Of a DNA stretch of 64,000 bases, positions 1 through 9,300 are shown in pieces. The position numbers were made by a program, and so were the translations under genes. Source of the DNA: JADJVL01 sp046331545 (GTDB taxonomy: Bacteria > Acidobacteriota > Holophagae > Holophagales > Holophagaceae); the NCBI GenBank assembly GCA_046331545.1, contig JAXLQR010000002.1, forward strand, positions 2,046,001-2,110,000, written 5' to 3'. Within the stretch, counting starts at the first letter, position 1. Each line of letters opens with the position of its first letter. The notes under the pieces are model-generated. The model ran no database searches. It saw only the letters and a list, made by a program, of their open reading frames with translations, and was not told where the DNA came from.

Positions 1-142
1 GGCCCGGCCCTTCCCCGGGGCCGCGGGCCGCCTGCGCCGCTGCGTCCTCGGACCGGGCGCGGCGCCGCCGGCCGCGGTGGAGGACACGGACGCGTTCTGG
101 TTCGAAGAGCAGGGCCGCCAGGTTCGCCTGGCCGTACCCTAG
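1..142 (+). CDS. C-terminal end of an unidentified protein (5' partial)
   Basis: An open frame enters from the left edge (first full codon at position 2) and ends at TAG 140-142, five bases before the ATG of the kinase gene. The last residues (AFWFEEQGRQVRLAV, then P) are too few to name a family. The tight spacing suggests it is co-transcribed with the kinase. In other bacteria AmgK-type kinases often sit next to cell-wall recycling genes, but nothing here proves that. Confidence 0.5.
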   Translation, partial: ARPFPGAAGRLRRCVLGPGAAPPAAVEDTDAFWFEEQGRQVRLAVP

Positions 143-146
143 GGAC

Positions 147-1160
147 ATGGATCTCCGCCTCGCCGCGGCCTTGGACCGCTGGTCCTGCGCCCGTCCGCGC
201 CCCCTCGCGGGGGACGCCGGGCTGCGCCAGTACGTCCGGGTGGACCATCCCCAGCTCGGGACGGCGGTGGTCGCGCTGCATCCATTGGACACGCCCGAGC
301 GCCCCGACGACAGCTACTTCGAGTTCCGGGCCCTGCAGGCCTACCTCGATCCGGTGCTGCGCGTGCCCACGATCCTCCAGGCCCACGACGAGGACCGGGT
401 GCTCCTGCTGGAGGACCTGGGGGACGTCAGCCTCGAGGACCGGCTCACCCTGCATCCGGAGGAGGAGCTGGACTGGGCGAGGAAGGCCGGCTGGATCCTC
501 GGGACCTGGCTGGGCCCGCTGACCCTCGGCGCGCCGCCCCGCGCCTTCTTCATGGACCGCAGCTTCGACCCGCCCAAGTTCGAGTTCGAGTGGGGCTTCT
601 GCCGGGAGCACTTCTTCGCGGAATTCCTGGCCAAGGAGCCGCCGCGGTGGCTCGAGCGGCTCATGGATGACCTCCACGCCTCCCTGGCGGTCCGGGCGAA
701 CTTCCTCGCCCACCGGGACTTCCACGTCCGGAACCTGATGGTCCAGGGGGATCGGCTGGTGGTGATCGACTTCCAGGACGCCCGGCGGGGGGCCGCGACC
801 TACGACCTGGCCAGCATCCTCTTCGACGGCTACTGGGACTGGAGCCCCGAGGCGGGCCGGCTGATGGTGGCCACGGTGCGGGAGGAACTCGGATGGTCCG
901 ACGCGGACCTCTGGGAGGAGCTGAACCTCAGCGCGATCCAGCGCAACCTGAAGGCCCTGGGCACCTTCGCCTTCCAGCTGCTGCACCGGGGAAAGGCCCG
1001 CTTCGCCCCGGCCATTCCCCGCACCCTCCGCCACCTGCGCACCCACTTCCAGCGGCTGCATCACGGCGAAGGCGTCCTCGCCACGGAACACTGGCTCCGC
1101 CAGGCCGAGCAGCGCCTCTTCAGGCTGCCCGGGGACGAGGCCGCGGAGACCCCGGGCTGA
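147..1160 (+). CDS. amgK: Phosphotransferase, AmgK-like N-acetylmuramate/N-acetylglucosamine kinase
   Basis: A 337-residue protein of the aminoglycoside phosphotransferase (APH) fold. The Brenner-type catalytic loop HRDFHVRNLMV and the following metal-binding VIDFQDAR are present, as is the LLLEDLGD segment typical of the AmgK branch. AmgK phosphorylates the anomeric position of MurNAc/GlcNAc in the cytoplasm to feed peptidoglycan recycling towards UDP-MurNAc. The length fits the family (about 330-350). The ATG at 147 follows the upstream stop by 4 bases. No MurU-type nucleotidyltransferase is visible on this side; it could lie to the left of the window. Other APH-fold kinases remain possible, so the substrate is inferred. 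Confidence 0.75.
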   Translation: MDLRLAAALDRWSCARPRPLAGDAGLRQYVRVDHPQLGTAVVALHPLDTPERPDDSYFEFRALQAYLDPVLRVPTILQAHDEDRVLLLEDLGDVSLEDRLTLHPEEELDWARKAGWILGTWLGPLTLGAPPRAFFMDRSFDPPKFEFEWGFCREHFFAEFLAKEPPRWLERLMDDLHASLAVRANFLAHRDFHVRNLMVQGDRLVVIDFQDARRGAATYDLASILFDGYWDWSPEAGRLMVATVREELGWSDADLWEELNLSAIQRNLKALGTFAFQLLHRGKARFAPAIPRTLRHLRTHFQRLHHGEGVLATEHWLRQAEQRLFRLPGDEAAETPG

Positions 1161-1163
1161 GGC

Positions 1164-1718
1164 TCAGCGCGGGATCCAGGCCACGTCGGCCACGCCGTTC
1201 ACCGCGTTCTCGGCCCTCGCCAGGGCGAAGAGCCAGTCGCTGAGGCGGTTCACGTAGACGAGGACCTCCGTGGGCACGGGCTCCTCGGTGTTGAGGGCCA
1301 CGATGTCCCGCTCGGCGCGGCGGCACACGGTGCGGGCGAGGTGGGCCCAGCAGGCGGCCGGCGTCCCGCCGGGGAGGACGAAGTGCTGCATGGGGGGCGC
1401 GAGGGCCGTCAGGCGGTCGATGTCGGCCTCCATGTCGGGGATCTCCCAGGTGGGCCGGGTCATCTTCTCGCCCAGGCTCTCCAGCCGGCTGGCGGGGGTG
1501 GCGAGGATGGCCCCCACCACGAAGAGGTCGTGCTGGACCTGCTCCAGGGCCGGCCCCGCGCCGGCCTCGGCGGTGGCGTGCAGGCGCAGGAGGCCCAGGA
1601 CGCTGTTGAGCTCGTCCAGGGCCCCGTAGGCCATGAGGCGCTGGTGGCTCTTGTTCACCCGGTCGCCTCCGAAGAGGCCGGTCATCCCCTCGTCGCCGGT
1701 GCGCGTGTAGAGCTTCAT
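1164..1718 (-). CDS. Cob(I)yrinic acid a,c-diamide adenosyltransferase, PduO type
   Basis: A 184-residue protein beginning with the family hallmark KLYTRTGDEGMTGLFGG, which forms the ATP-binding N-terminus of PduO-type corrinoid adenosyltransferases. It transfers the adenosyl group of ATP to Co(I) corrinoid to make adenosylcobalamin. The C-terminal NRLSDWLFALAR segment is also typical. The gene is convergent with the kinase at 147-1160, with 3 bases between the stops. An adenosylcobalamin supply fits the presence of MeaB (34593-35537), the chaperone of the B12-dependent methylmalonyl-CoA mutase, elsewhere in the window. Confidence 0.92.
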   Translation of the reverse strand: MKLYTRTGDEGMTGLFGGDRVNKSHQRLMAYGALDELNSVLGLLRLHATAEAGAGPALEQVQHDLFVVGAILATPASRLESLGEKMTRPTWEIPDMEADIDRLTALAPPMQHFVLPGGTPAACWAHLARTVCRRAERDIVALNTEEPVPTEVLVYVNRLSDWLFALARAENAVNGVADVAWIPR

Positions 1719-1784
1719 GGTCGCCTCGCTGCCTCCAGGCTCCGCGCTCGAGGCCGCGGACTCAAGCCCCGCGAACCTGGGCGT

Positions 1785-2411
1785 TCAGGCCCCGCCGCGC
1801 TCCCGGCTCCAGGCCGCGGTGTCCAGGCGCCACTGGGCGAGGGCGGCCCGGCCCTCGGGATCCACCTTGCCCTGGGCCAGGGCCTCGTCCAGCAGCTCGT
1901 CGAAGGTGGCCAGGACCTTCAGGGGCACTTCCCGGGCCTGGAAGGCCGAGGCGGCCGCGTCCAGGCCGTAGCTGAAGAGGGCGAGGACCCCGAGGACGTG
2001 GGCGTCCTCCTTGCGCAGGGCCTCCACGCACTTGAGGCTGGAGCCGCCGGTGGAGATGAGGTCCTCCAGCAGCACCACCCGGTGCCCGTCGGCGTTCGGC
2101 CCCTCCACCTGCCGGGCCATGCCGTGCTTCTTGGGCTCGGGCCGCACGTAGGCCATGGGCAGGCCCAGCTCGTCGGCCACCATGGCCGCCCAGGGGATGC
2201 CGGCGGTGCTCGTGCCCGCCACCAGGGTGGGCTTCAACTCGGCGGCGAGGGCCGACAGGGCCAGCTTCACCTGGGTGCGGTGGTGCGGCAGGCCGAGGAG
2301 TTGGCGGTTGTCGCAGTAGATCGGCGCCTTCATCCCGCTCGCCCAGGTGAAGGGGGCCGACGGGGAGAGGCGGACCGCGCCGGCCTCGAGGAGGGCCCGG
2401 GCCACGCTCAA
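1785..2411 (-). CDS. pyrE: Orotate phosphoribosyltransferase
   Basis: A 208-residue cytoplasmic enzyme of pyrimidine synthesis that joins orotate and PRPP to give OMP. The PRPP-binding loop is seen as VVLLEDLISTGGSS, with AGTSTAGIPWAA and YVRPEPKKHG upstream, as in PyrE. The preferred start is TTG at 2411, which overlaps the cysK stop (TTGA) and has GGAG five bases upstream; GTG at 2405 is an alternative. The four-base overlap means pyrE is translationally coupled to cysK, an uncommon pairing of pyrimidine and cysteine synthesis. Codon use matches the core genome. Confidence 0.93.
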   Translation of the reverse strand: MSVARALLEAGAVRLSPSAPFTWASGMKAPIYCDNRQLLGLPHHRTQVKLALSALAAELKPTLVAGTSTAGIPWAAMVADELGLPMAYVRPEPKKHGMARQVEGPNADGHRVVLLEDLISTGGSSLKCVEALRKEDAHVLGVLALFSYGLDAAASAFQAREVPLKVLATFDELLDEALAQGKVDPEGRAALAQWRLDTAAWSRERGGA

Positions 2412-3358
2412 GGAAGCTCCAGGTCCGCGACGGGCTGCTTGCTCATGTAGCGCTCGGCCCCGTCGGGGAAGAGGGTGACCACGCGGGACCCCTCGGGAAG
2501 CTCGAGCGCGGTCCTGCGGGCCGCCCAGGCGTTGGCGCCGCTGCTGCCGCCCACCAGGCAGCCCTCGGTGCCGATGAGCTCCCGCGCCGTGGCGAGGGAG
2601 TCCGAATCCGCCACGTCGACGATCCGGTCGGCCAGGGCCAGGTCCAGGGAGCCGGGGATGAAGCTGTTGCCCAGACCCTCCACCTGCCACTCCTTCACCG
2701 GGGCGCCGCAGAAGACGGAGCCTTCCGGCTGGACCAGGACGGCGTGGATCCTGGGGTTCAGCTCCTTGAGCCGCTTCACGGTCCCCGTGAAGGTGCCGCC
2801 GCTGCCGCCGCCGATCACCACGGCGTCCACCCGCCCCTCCATCTGCTCCCAGATCTCCTCCGCCGTCGTGCGGTAGTGGGTGTCGGGATTGCTGGGGTTC
2901 TCGAACTGCTGGGGGACGTAGGCGTCGGGGATGGTCGCGGCCAGTTCGGCGCACTTCGCGATCGCCCCCTTCATGCCCTGCTCCTTGGGGATGAGCACCA
3001 GCTCGGCCCCGAGGGCCTTCATGAGCAGCATCTTCTCGCGGCTGTACTTGGTGGGGACGCAGAGGATGCAGCGGTAGCCCTTGGCCCGGGCCGCGATGGC
3101 GAGGCCGACGCCCGTGTTGCCGGCGGTGGGCTCGATGATGGTGGAGACGCCCGGGCGGATGAGGCCGGCCTTCTCGGCGGTCTCGATCATGCCCACGCCG
3201 ATGCGGTCCTTCACGCTGCCGCCGGGATTCAGGTATTCCAGCTTCGCGAACAGGGCGCGGTCCGGGCAGAAGCGCGAAAGGTGGAGGAGGGGCGTGTGCC
3301 CCACCAGGTCCAGGATCGACTCGACGACGGGCCCGGTGCGGGCGGAAAGCGTAGGCAT
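2408..3358 (-). CDS. cysK: Cysteine synthase family PLP enzyme
   Basis: A 316-residue fold-type II PLP enzyme. The N-terminal LVGHTPLLHLSRF, the Schiff-base lysine in GGSVKDRIG, the substrate loop EPTAGNTGVGLA and the phosphate-binding GGGSGGTFTG are all present. The usual reaction is O-acetylserine plus sulfide to cysteine in the cytoplasm. The length is that of plain cysteine synthase, without the CBS domains of many cystathionine beta-synthases. CysM or a cystathionine beta-synthase-like role cannot be excluded from sequence alone. It is the first gene of the cysK-pyrE pair. Confidence 0.9.
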   Translation of the reverse strand: MPTLSARTGPVVESILDLVGHTPLLHLSRFCPDRALFAKLEYLNPGGSVKDRIGVGMIETAEKAGLIRPGVSTIIEPTAGNTGVGLAIAARAKGYRCILCVPTKYSREKMLLMKALGAELVLIPKEQGMKGAIAKCAELAATIPDAYVPQQFENPSNPDTHYRTTAEEIWEQMEGRVDAVVIGGGSGGTFTGTVKRLKELNPRIHAVLVQPEGSVFCGAPVKEWQVEGLGNSFIPGSLDLALADRIVDVADSDSLATARELIGTEGCLVGGSSGANAWAARRTALELPEGSRVVTLFPDGAERYMSKQPVADLELP

Positions 3359-3439
3359 GGCGGCTCCGAACCCCCGATTCTATCGGCCGGATGCAGGGCG
3401 GACCAGGACCGGGACGGCGGCGCTGGTCACGGGTCCGGC

Positions 3440-5296
3440 TCAGCCCTTGGCCGCGTCCATCGCCCTGAGCCGGTCGTCGCCGTCCCGGGTGACGGCCGCC
3501 AGCAGGGACTCCCCTTCGGCGAGGAGCTGGCTGCAGCGCGCCTCCATCTCCGCGCGGTAGGCCGGATCCGCGATGTCCTTGAGATTGATCAGCACGTTCC
3601 AGAGGCCGCCCCGGAGCCCGGCGAAGGCGGTCTGCGCGCCCACCAGCGCGTCGGTGAGGGAGGCCGGGTTGCCCACCCGGGCCACCGCCCCCGCCAGCCG
3701 CAGGACTTCCAGGCTGGCCTGGGCCGTGCGCAGGGGGACGTCGGCCGCGGCCTTCAGGCCCTCGAGCATGGCCGCCTCCCGTGTGGCCTTCTGGGCCGGC
3801 GTGGCCTGGGGGAGCCTGCGGGCCTCCATGTAGGCGTTGAAGGCCTCCGTATCGGCATCCACGGCCCGCAGGAGTTCGTCCTTGAGGGCCTGGGCCCCCT
3901 CGGCGACGCGCAGGCACTCGGCCTCGGCCTCCGGTGTGCCGGCCTTGCCCTGGGTGAGGTTGGCCACCATGGAGGCGAGGCCCGCCCCCAGGGCCCCCGC
4001 CAGGGCGGCGATGGAGCCGCCTCCGGGGGCGGGCGTGTCCCGGGAGACCTCGTCGGTGAAGGCCCCCATCCTCATCGAGGCCAGCGCCCCGTCCCGCGGG
4101 GCCAGGCCGAGCACCTTCTTCTCCACTTCGAAGGGCGCCACGTCGTTCAGGCCCAGGCTGTGGACCGCGGCCTGGAGCAGGTCGGATTCGGGCACGAAGG
4201 GGGACTTGCCCTGCAGGCGGAGATAGTGGCGCCCCGCGTCGAGGAGGGCCGCCGCCGGGACGAGGCCCACGATCTCGCTGCCGGTGACCACCAGGCCGCG
4301 GTCCATGGCCATGCGCCGGGTGGCGTCGTAGACGGCCTGGAGCGGAGTCGTCCTCCAGTCCGTGAGGTTGATGCTGAGCTGGGCCCGCTGGTAGGCGTCC
4401 ACGTACCAGCCGATGGCCTTGCAGGCCCTGAAGAGGCCGGCGCGGTAGGCCTTCCGACCCACCACGCCCCGGGAGGCGTCGAGGTCGTTGAGGGCCAGCA
4501 GGTCCCTGAGCGCGTAGCCGTGCGCGTCCTGGCAGTGGGCCTCCAGGGCCTCGAAGCTGCCCGCGTCATGGTCGCAGTTGCCGCAGGGGAAGCACCCCTC
4601 CCGATAGAAGATCACCTCGCCGCTGTCGTAGCGGGCGTTGCGCTGGCCCCGCCGGGCCACCCGCCCCTTCTCCCGCAGCTCGAAGGCGATGTCCGTGGCC
4701 AGGGCCTTGTCCCGGGTGTTGAGGGTGATGTTGTAGGCGATGAGGAATTCCCGGGCGCCGATGATGGTGGCCCCCGCCGCAGGATTGAATTCGCTGGGGC
4801 CGAAGTCGGGCGACCAAACCGGGTCCTTCAGCTTGTCGGCGAGGCCCTCGTACTCGCCCTTGCGGACCGCGGCGAGGTTCCTCCGCTCCGGCCGGGAGGC
4901 CGCGGCCTCGTAAAGGTAGACGGGGATGCCCAACTCCCGCCCCACCCGGGCCCCCAGGCGCCTGGCCAGCTCCGCGCATTCCTCGAGGCCGAGGCCGGAG
5001 ACCGGGACGAAGGGGCAGACGTCGGTGGCCCCCATCCGTGGGTGGGATCCGGAGTGCACCCGCATGTCTATGACTTCAGAAGCCTTCTTGATCGCCCGGT
5101 AGGCCGCTTCCAGGGCGGCTTCGGGCGGTCCGAGGAAGGTCACCACCGTCCGGTGGGTGTCCGCCCCCGGGTCCACGTCCATCAGGCGGACCGATGAGAC
5201 CCCCCGGATCGCCTCGCAGATGGCCTCGATGCGCGCGGCATCCCGGCCCTCCGAGAAGTTGGGGACGCACTCCACGAGTTGTGAATGCACGGGCAC
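3440..5296 (-). CDS. Bifunctional glutamate formimidoyltransferase / formimidoyl-THF cyclodeaminase with inserted zinc finger
   Basis: A 618-residue fusion. Residues 8-330 are the formimidoyltransferase (VECVPNFSEG, MRVHSGSHPRMGATD, RAQLSINLT, VTGSEIVGLVP); about 410-610 are the cyclodeaminase (SRDTPAPGGGSIAALAGALG). It handles the last step of histidine breakdown by moving the formimino group to tetrahydrofolate and then releasing ammonia. An unusual insert of roughly 70 residues (about 217-288) lies where most family members have a short loop; it contains C238-x2-C241-x12-H254-x4-H259, the spacing of a classical C2H2 zinc finger, plus C235. The start used is GTG at 5296; GTG at 5290, with GAGG a few bases upstream, is equally plausible. 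No other hut gene is nearby. Confidence 0.9.
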   Translation of the reverse strand: MPVHSQLVECVPNFSEGRDAARIEAICEAIRGVSSVRLMDVDPGADTHRTVVTFLGPPEAALEAAYRAIKKASEVIDMRVHSGSHPRMGATDVCPFVPVSGLGLEECAELARRLGARVGRELGIPVYLYEAAASRPERRNLAAVRKGEYEGLADKLKDPVWSPDFGPSEFNPAAGATIIGAREFLIAYNITLNTRDKALATDIAFELREKGRVARRGQRNARYDSGEVIFYREGCFPCGNCDHDAGSFEALEAHCQDAHGYALRDLLALNDLDASRGVVGRKAYRAGLFRACKAIGWYVDAYQRAQLSINLTDWRTTPLQAVYDATRRMAMDRGLVVTGSEIVGLVPAAALLDAGRHYLRLQGKSPFVPESDLLQAAVHSLGLNDVAPFEVEKKVLGLAPRDGALASMRMGAFTDEVSRDTPAPGGGSIAALAGALGAGLASMVANLTQGKAGTPEAEAECLRVAEGAQALKDELLRAVDADTEAFNAYMEARRLPQATPAQKATREAAMLEGLKAAADVPLRTAQASLEVLRLAGAVARVGNPASLTDALVGAQTAFAGLRGGLWNVLINLKDIADPAYRAEMEARCSQLLAEGESLLAAVTRDGDDRLRAMDAAKG

Positions 5297-5369
5297 CTCG
5301 CCGGGAAGGGGGGCGGACGGGCGACGCCCCTCCGGACTCCATTCTGTCCCGGAACCCGGCCGCCCGCCC

Positions 5370-5795
5370 TCAGGGGGTGACCGTGAGCGTCCCCTTCATG
5401 TTCTGGCCGCAGTGGCTGGTGCAGTAGAACGGGTAGGACCCGGGGACGTTGACCACGGTGGTGGGAACCGAAAGCGTCTGGCCCTGGGCCATGAGCGTGG
5501 TGCCGCCGAACTTGCCGTCCGGCGCGCAGTTGCTGCCGGAGGTGACGCTGTGCCCGCTCGAGAGCCAGACGAAGGTGACCGGGGTGCCCGCCTTGACAGT
5601 CAGGTTGGGCGGGTCGAAGACGAGCCCACCGGAGGTGCCCACATTGATGACCTGCCCGGAGATGCCGCCCCCCGACGGGGGGGCCGACCCGCCACCGCTC
5701 CCTCCGCAGCACAACAGGGCCAGTCCCAGTCCTGCCCCTGCCAGGAGCCAGCCCGGCGAGGGGAAGCGGCGGGGGGTGCATCGGGAAGCGGTCAT
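5370..5795 (-). CDS. Cupredoxin (plastocyanin/azurin-like) lipoprotein
   Basis: A 141-residue exported protein. A hydrophobic signal (about residues 14-30) ends in a lipobox-like LLCCGG, followed by a Gly/Ser-rich linker. The mature part is a single type 1 copper domain: first His in SSGHSV, then the ligand cluster YCTSHCGQNM supplying Cys, His and Met. It is likely a small periplasmic or membrane-tethered electron carrier. A second Cys in the cluster and one in SNCAPD could form a disulfide. It stands alone, with about 70 bases to the FTCD gene, and is divergent from the giant lipoprotein genes. Confidence 0.85.
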   Translation of the reverse strand: MTASRCTPRRFPSPGWLLAGAGLGLALLCCGGSGGGSAPPSGGGISGQVINVGTSGGLVFDPPNLTVKAGTPVTFVWLSSGHSVTSGSNCAPDGKFGGTTLMAQGQTLSVPTTVVNVPGSYPFYCTSHCGQNMKGTLTVTP

Positions 5796-6389
5796 GGCGG
5801 GACTCCAGTGGTGATCAGCCTAGGCTTTCCCGCCGCGCGTTCAAGCTCTAAGCACATAAAAATCAAAGAGTACGAGTTCCGGACTCCGGACCTCGGGGAT
5901 CGAGCCGGCCGTCTTCTGGGATGAAGCGTTGGGGGAGCAGGGAGTATAATACTGGCGTACTCCCTGGCCGCATCTGGGTGGATTTCCCGTCCACTGGTTC
6001 CATAAGGCCAATGAAATCCGTAGGGCTGGCAAGATGATTGCTACTGCGGATCCTGTATGTCGAAATCACGTTTATGCGGTTTGGACCCGCGCCCGAATAT
6101 TTTTCCTCCCTGGCACTTGTATTCCTGTGACCCCAGACCTGATACTTCTCGGGTATCCATTTGTCCTTGGTCCCCGCTTGGTGACCAATCTCCTTGTCCC
6201 CCTAACCCCTTCTTCCCGGACCCGCTGGACGGCACGTCATCAAACCTCCCGGTTTGAATCCACACGGCCCCGGACCCCCGACATGTTCCAGATCTGCGAC
6301 AGGGCCCTGCCCCGTCCCGCTCTTTAACCCCACGTCCTTTCGGACATTCAACCTTGAGAGTGCTCATCTCTCATCTCCAAGGAGGTCTC
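5796..6389. other. 594-base intergenic region / leader of the giant lipoprotein gene
   Basis: No convincing gene is seen. The stretch is visibly lower in GC than its surroundings. It contains the inverted repeat with an embedded TATAAT at 5938-5966 and ends with a strong ribosome-binding site (AAGGAGGT, 6379-6386). Short open frames occur (for example 6057-6257, plus strand), but none has a ribosome-binding site or a recognisable protein signature. If transcription starts near the TATAAT, the leader would be about 430 nt, long enough to hold an RNA element; no known riboswitch was recognised by eye. Confidence 0.5.
5938..5966 (+). promoter_or_regulatory. Inverted repeat enclosing a TATAAT -10-like box
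   Basis: CAGGGAGTA (5938-5946) and TACTCCCTG (5958-5966) are perfect 9-base arms around an 11-base centre. The hexamer TATAAT (5945-5950) begins in the left arm. No good -35 box is seen 16-18 bases upstream. This could be an operator over a promoter for the 6390 gene or, read as RNA, a hairpin. Confidence 0.4.
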
Positions 6390-9300
6390 ATGAACCGTCA
6401 GATTCTTCGCACCGCGGCCGGAATCGGCTCCCTTTCGGCGCTCGCGCTGGTGATGGTGGCGTGCGGCGGCAGCAGCTCGTCGGCGCCGCAGCAGCCGGCG
6501 AACCAGGCTCCCAGCAAGCCGCTGATCAGCACCGGTCCGACGACCGCGATCACCAAGCACCAGTACATCTACAACCTGACGTCGACGGATCCCGAGGGTG
6601 ACGCGATCACCTTCTCGATGAGCCCGGCGAACACGGACGCGACGATCAACGGCAACACGCTGACCTACCGCCCGTCGGTGGCGACGGCGCAGACGGTGAC
6701 GCTGTCGGTGATCGCGACGGACAGCAAGGGCGCGGCCTCGGCGGCGGGGACGGTGGCGGTGAACGTGCTGCTGAACCGGGCTCCGGTGTTCAGCAGCCCG
6801 ACGTCGTTCAGCCTGACGGGCACGGGCCCGGCGATCCCGGGCGCGTTCAACTACGCGGCCTCGGCGGTGGATCCGGACGGCGACACGGTGACGTACGCGC
6901 TGCAGGGCACGCCCTCGGCGGTGGACAACACGGGCGCGGCGGTCTCGGGCATCGGCGTGACGGTGAACCCGACGACGGGCATCACGACGTTCACGGGTTC
7001 GGTGCCGACGGGCAAGACGTCGGTGACGATCACGTTCACGGTGCGCGCGACGGACACGGTGGCGACGGGCTTCACGGGCGACTTCTCGGACCGCGTGGTG
7101 ACGGCGACGTACTTCTCGGGGAACGTGGCGCCGGTGATCGCGGCGTCGTCGGTTCCGGCGGTGCCCCAGAACCACGGGATCCCGGCTCCGGGCTTCCAGT
7201 TCGTGGCGACGGACGCGAACCCCGGCGACACGCAGACGTGGTCGACGGTGGGCACGGTCCCGGCGGGCATGACGCTGACGAGCGCGGGCAAGCTGACGTG
7301 GACGAGCAATTTCGCGACGGGCGCGGATTTCGCGGCCCGCCAGATCACGGTGAAGGTGACGGACAGCGGCGGTCTCTCGGACACGCGGACGTTCACGATC
7401 AACGTGGTGCAGGACACGAAGCCGAACTTCGTGACGCAGACCTACACGGAGACGGTGGGCGGCGTGCAGTTCTTCGATCCGAGCCGCGTGCGGCAGCAGG
7501 TGAACAGCCGGCTGCGGTTCACGCTGCTGGACAACGACGCGACGGACCGCGAGTTCTTCTCGGACGTGACGCAGCAGCAGAAGGGCTGGCGCGCGAACGT
7601 GCTGGCGTCGGACGCCGAGAACGACGCGGTGCAGTACTCGGTGGAGACGAACTCGGTGTTCCGCCACGGCACGGCGCACACGGACACGTCGGCGCCGAAC
7701 TACCCGGGCGTGGACCCGAACACGGGCGAGATCCTGTGGACGGCCAACCGCCAGCGCTACAACAACGGCGCGACGGCCGCGGGCGACGTCTCGATTTCGA
7801 ACAACTACCTCTTCCATGACTACTCCCAGAGCAGCTACGGCGACTCGGTGCGCAACCGCCTGGACGCCTCGAACTGGTCGTTCACGATCCGGGCGCAGCA
7901 GCTGATCGGCGGCGTGGCGACGCCGGGACAGTTCAACACGAACACCCTGGTGATCAAGGTGCAGCCGAACGACCGTCCGTGGGTGGGCGCGCTGGACATC
8001 ATCCAGGCCGCGGCCCTCTCTCACGGCGTGTACGTGGGCGGCGGCAGCCTGGTGGCCGGCGTGGGCCGTCCCTCGATCCAGGAGCCGGTGGCCTCCGACA
8101 CGTCGACGCCGGGCACGGCCTCGTCCTGGATCTGGCAGATGCAGGATCCGAGTTCGCTGCCGCTGTCCTTCTCGGCGAACGACTACTCGATCTACGACCC
8201 GAACACGAGCGGCATCGACGGCCACCAGGACGCGATCCAGGTGAACTTCGGCACCCGGCCCCTGACCAGCGACGTGGCCGGCCTCTACTACCTCGTGTCC
8301 GGCAACATCGACACCAACCCGACCTTCCCCAGCCAGGACCCGACGACGAACTTCCCGGCCTTCGCGGCCTCCCAGAGCCAGCCGAACGGGTTCTACAACC
8401 CGTGGATCGGCGGCAGCCTGGGCAACTTCGTCGTGACCTGGGCCCCGGTGCGGATCCAGTACACCCTGAGCCGCTACATCGGCCTGGGCTCCTACGGCTT
8501 CGGCATCGTGGGCGAGGACCAGTACGGCCGCGCCAACTCCGCGACCCGCAACATCTACCCGGTCTTCGGCACGGTGAAGTTCTTCAACAGCCGCGTCGTC
8601 CACAAGGCTGACTCCACCGCCGGCGAGATCGACGCCCAGCCCCGCGGCCGGTTCACCTCCACGGGCAACAACTACAGCACGTCGCTCTCGGACGAGAGCT
8701 ACTGGTTCAGCTACCTGCCGGTCGGCATCAGCAACGCCGGTGGATCCGAGGAGTGGATCGACGCCGCCAGCACCGTGACTTACGGCTCCGACCTGTTCGG
8801 CCGCTCCAACGGTGACGGCGCCTACGCCTCGGGCCGCAACGGCCTGGCGGGCGCCCCCGGCGCGGGCAACTACTACCTTGCCAGTGCCGGCGCCTGGCAC
8901 ACGCTGGATGGCAATGATGGCGGATCCTTCGTCATTGACGGCTACCCCGCGAATCCGCTGAACACCACCCTGAACCCGGCCTCCCGCGCCGCCGCCAAGC
9001 CCAGCACCGGCGGCAGCTACAGCGGCCCCGCCTTCGTCCAGTTCAAGGGCGGCGCCCCCGACGGCCTCGCCTCGGCTCCCGTGCAGACCACGGTCCAGCC
9101 CACTGGCGCCTACTCGGACAACGAGGCCGACGCCCGCGTCGTGCCCTCCAACAGCCCCTACCAGTTCGCCATCAACAACGCGGACTACTTCACCTCCTCC
9201 CTTGGTGTCAGCCACGGCAACGACGGTCTGACGCCCGGCCAGCCCCGCTACATGAACCCCTTCGCCCAGGGCGATGACGACGGTTCGGGCCAGTTCCCCT

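Noticed and set aside
6057..6257. A 66-codon cysteine/proline-rich frame in the leader of the giant lipoprotein
   Set aside because: No ribosome-binding site and no repeat or family signature; more likely part of an untranslated leader.
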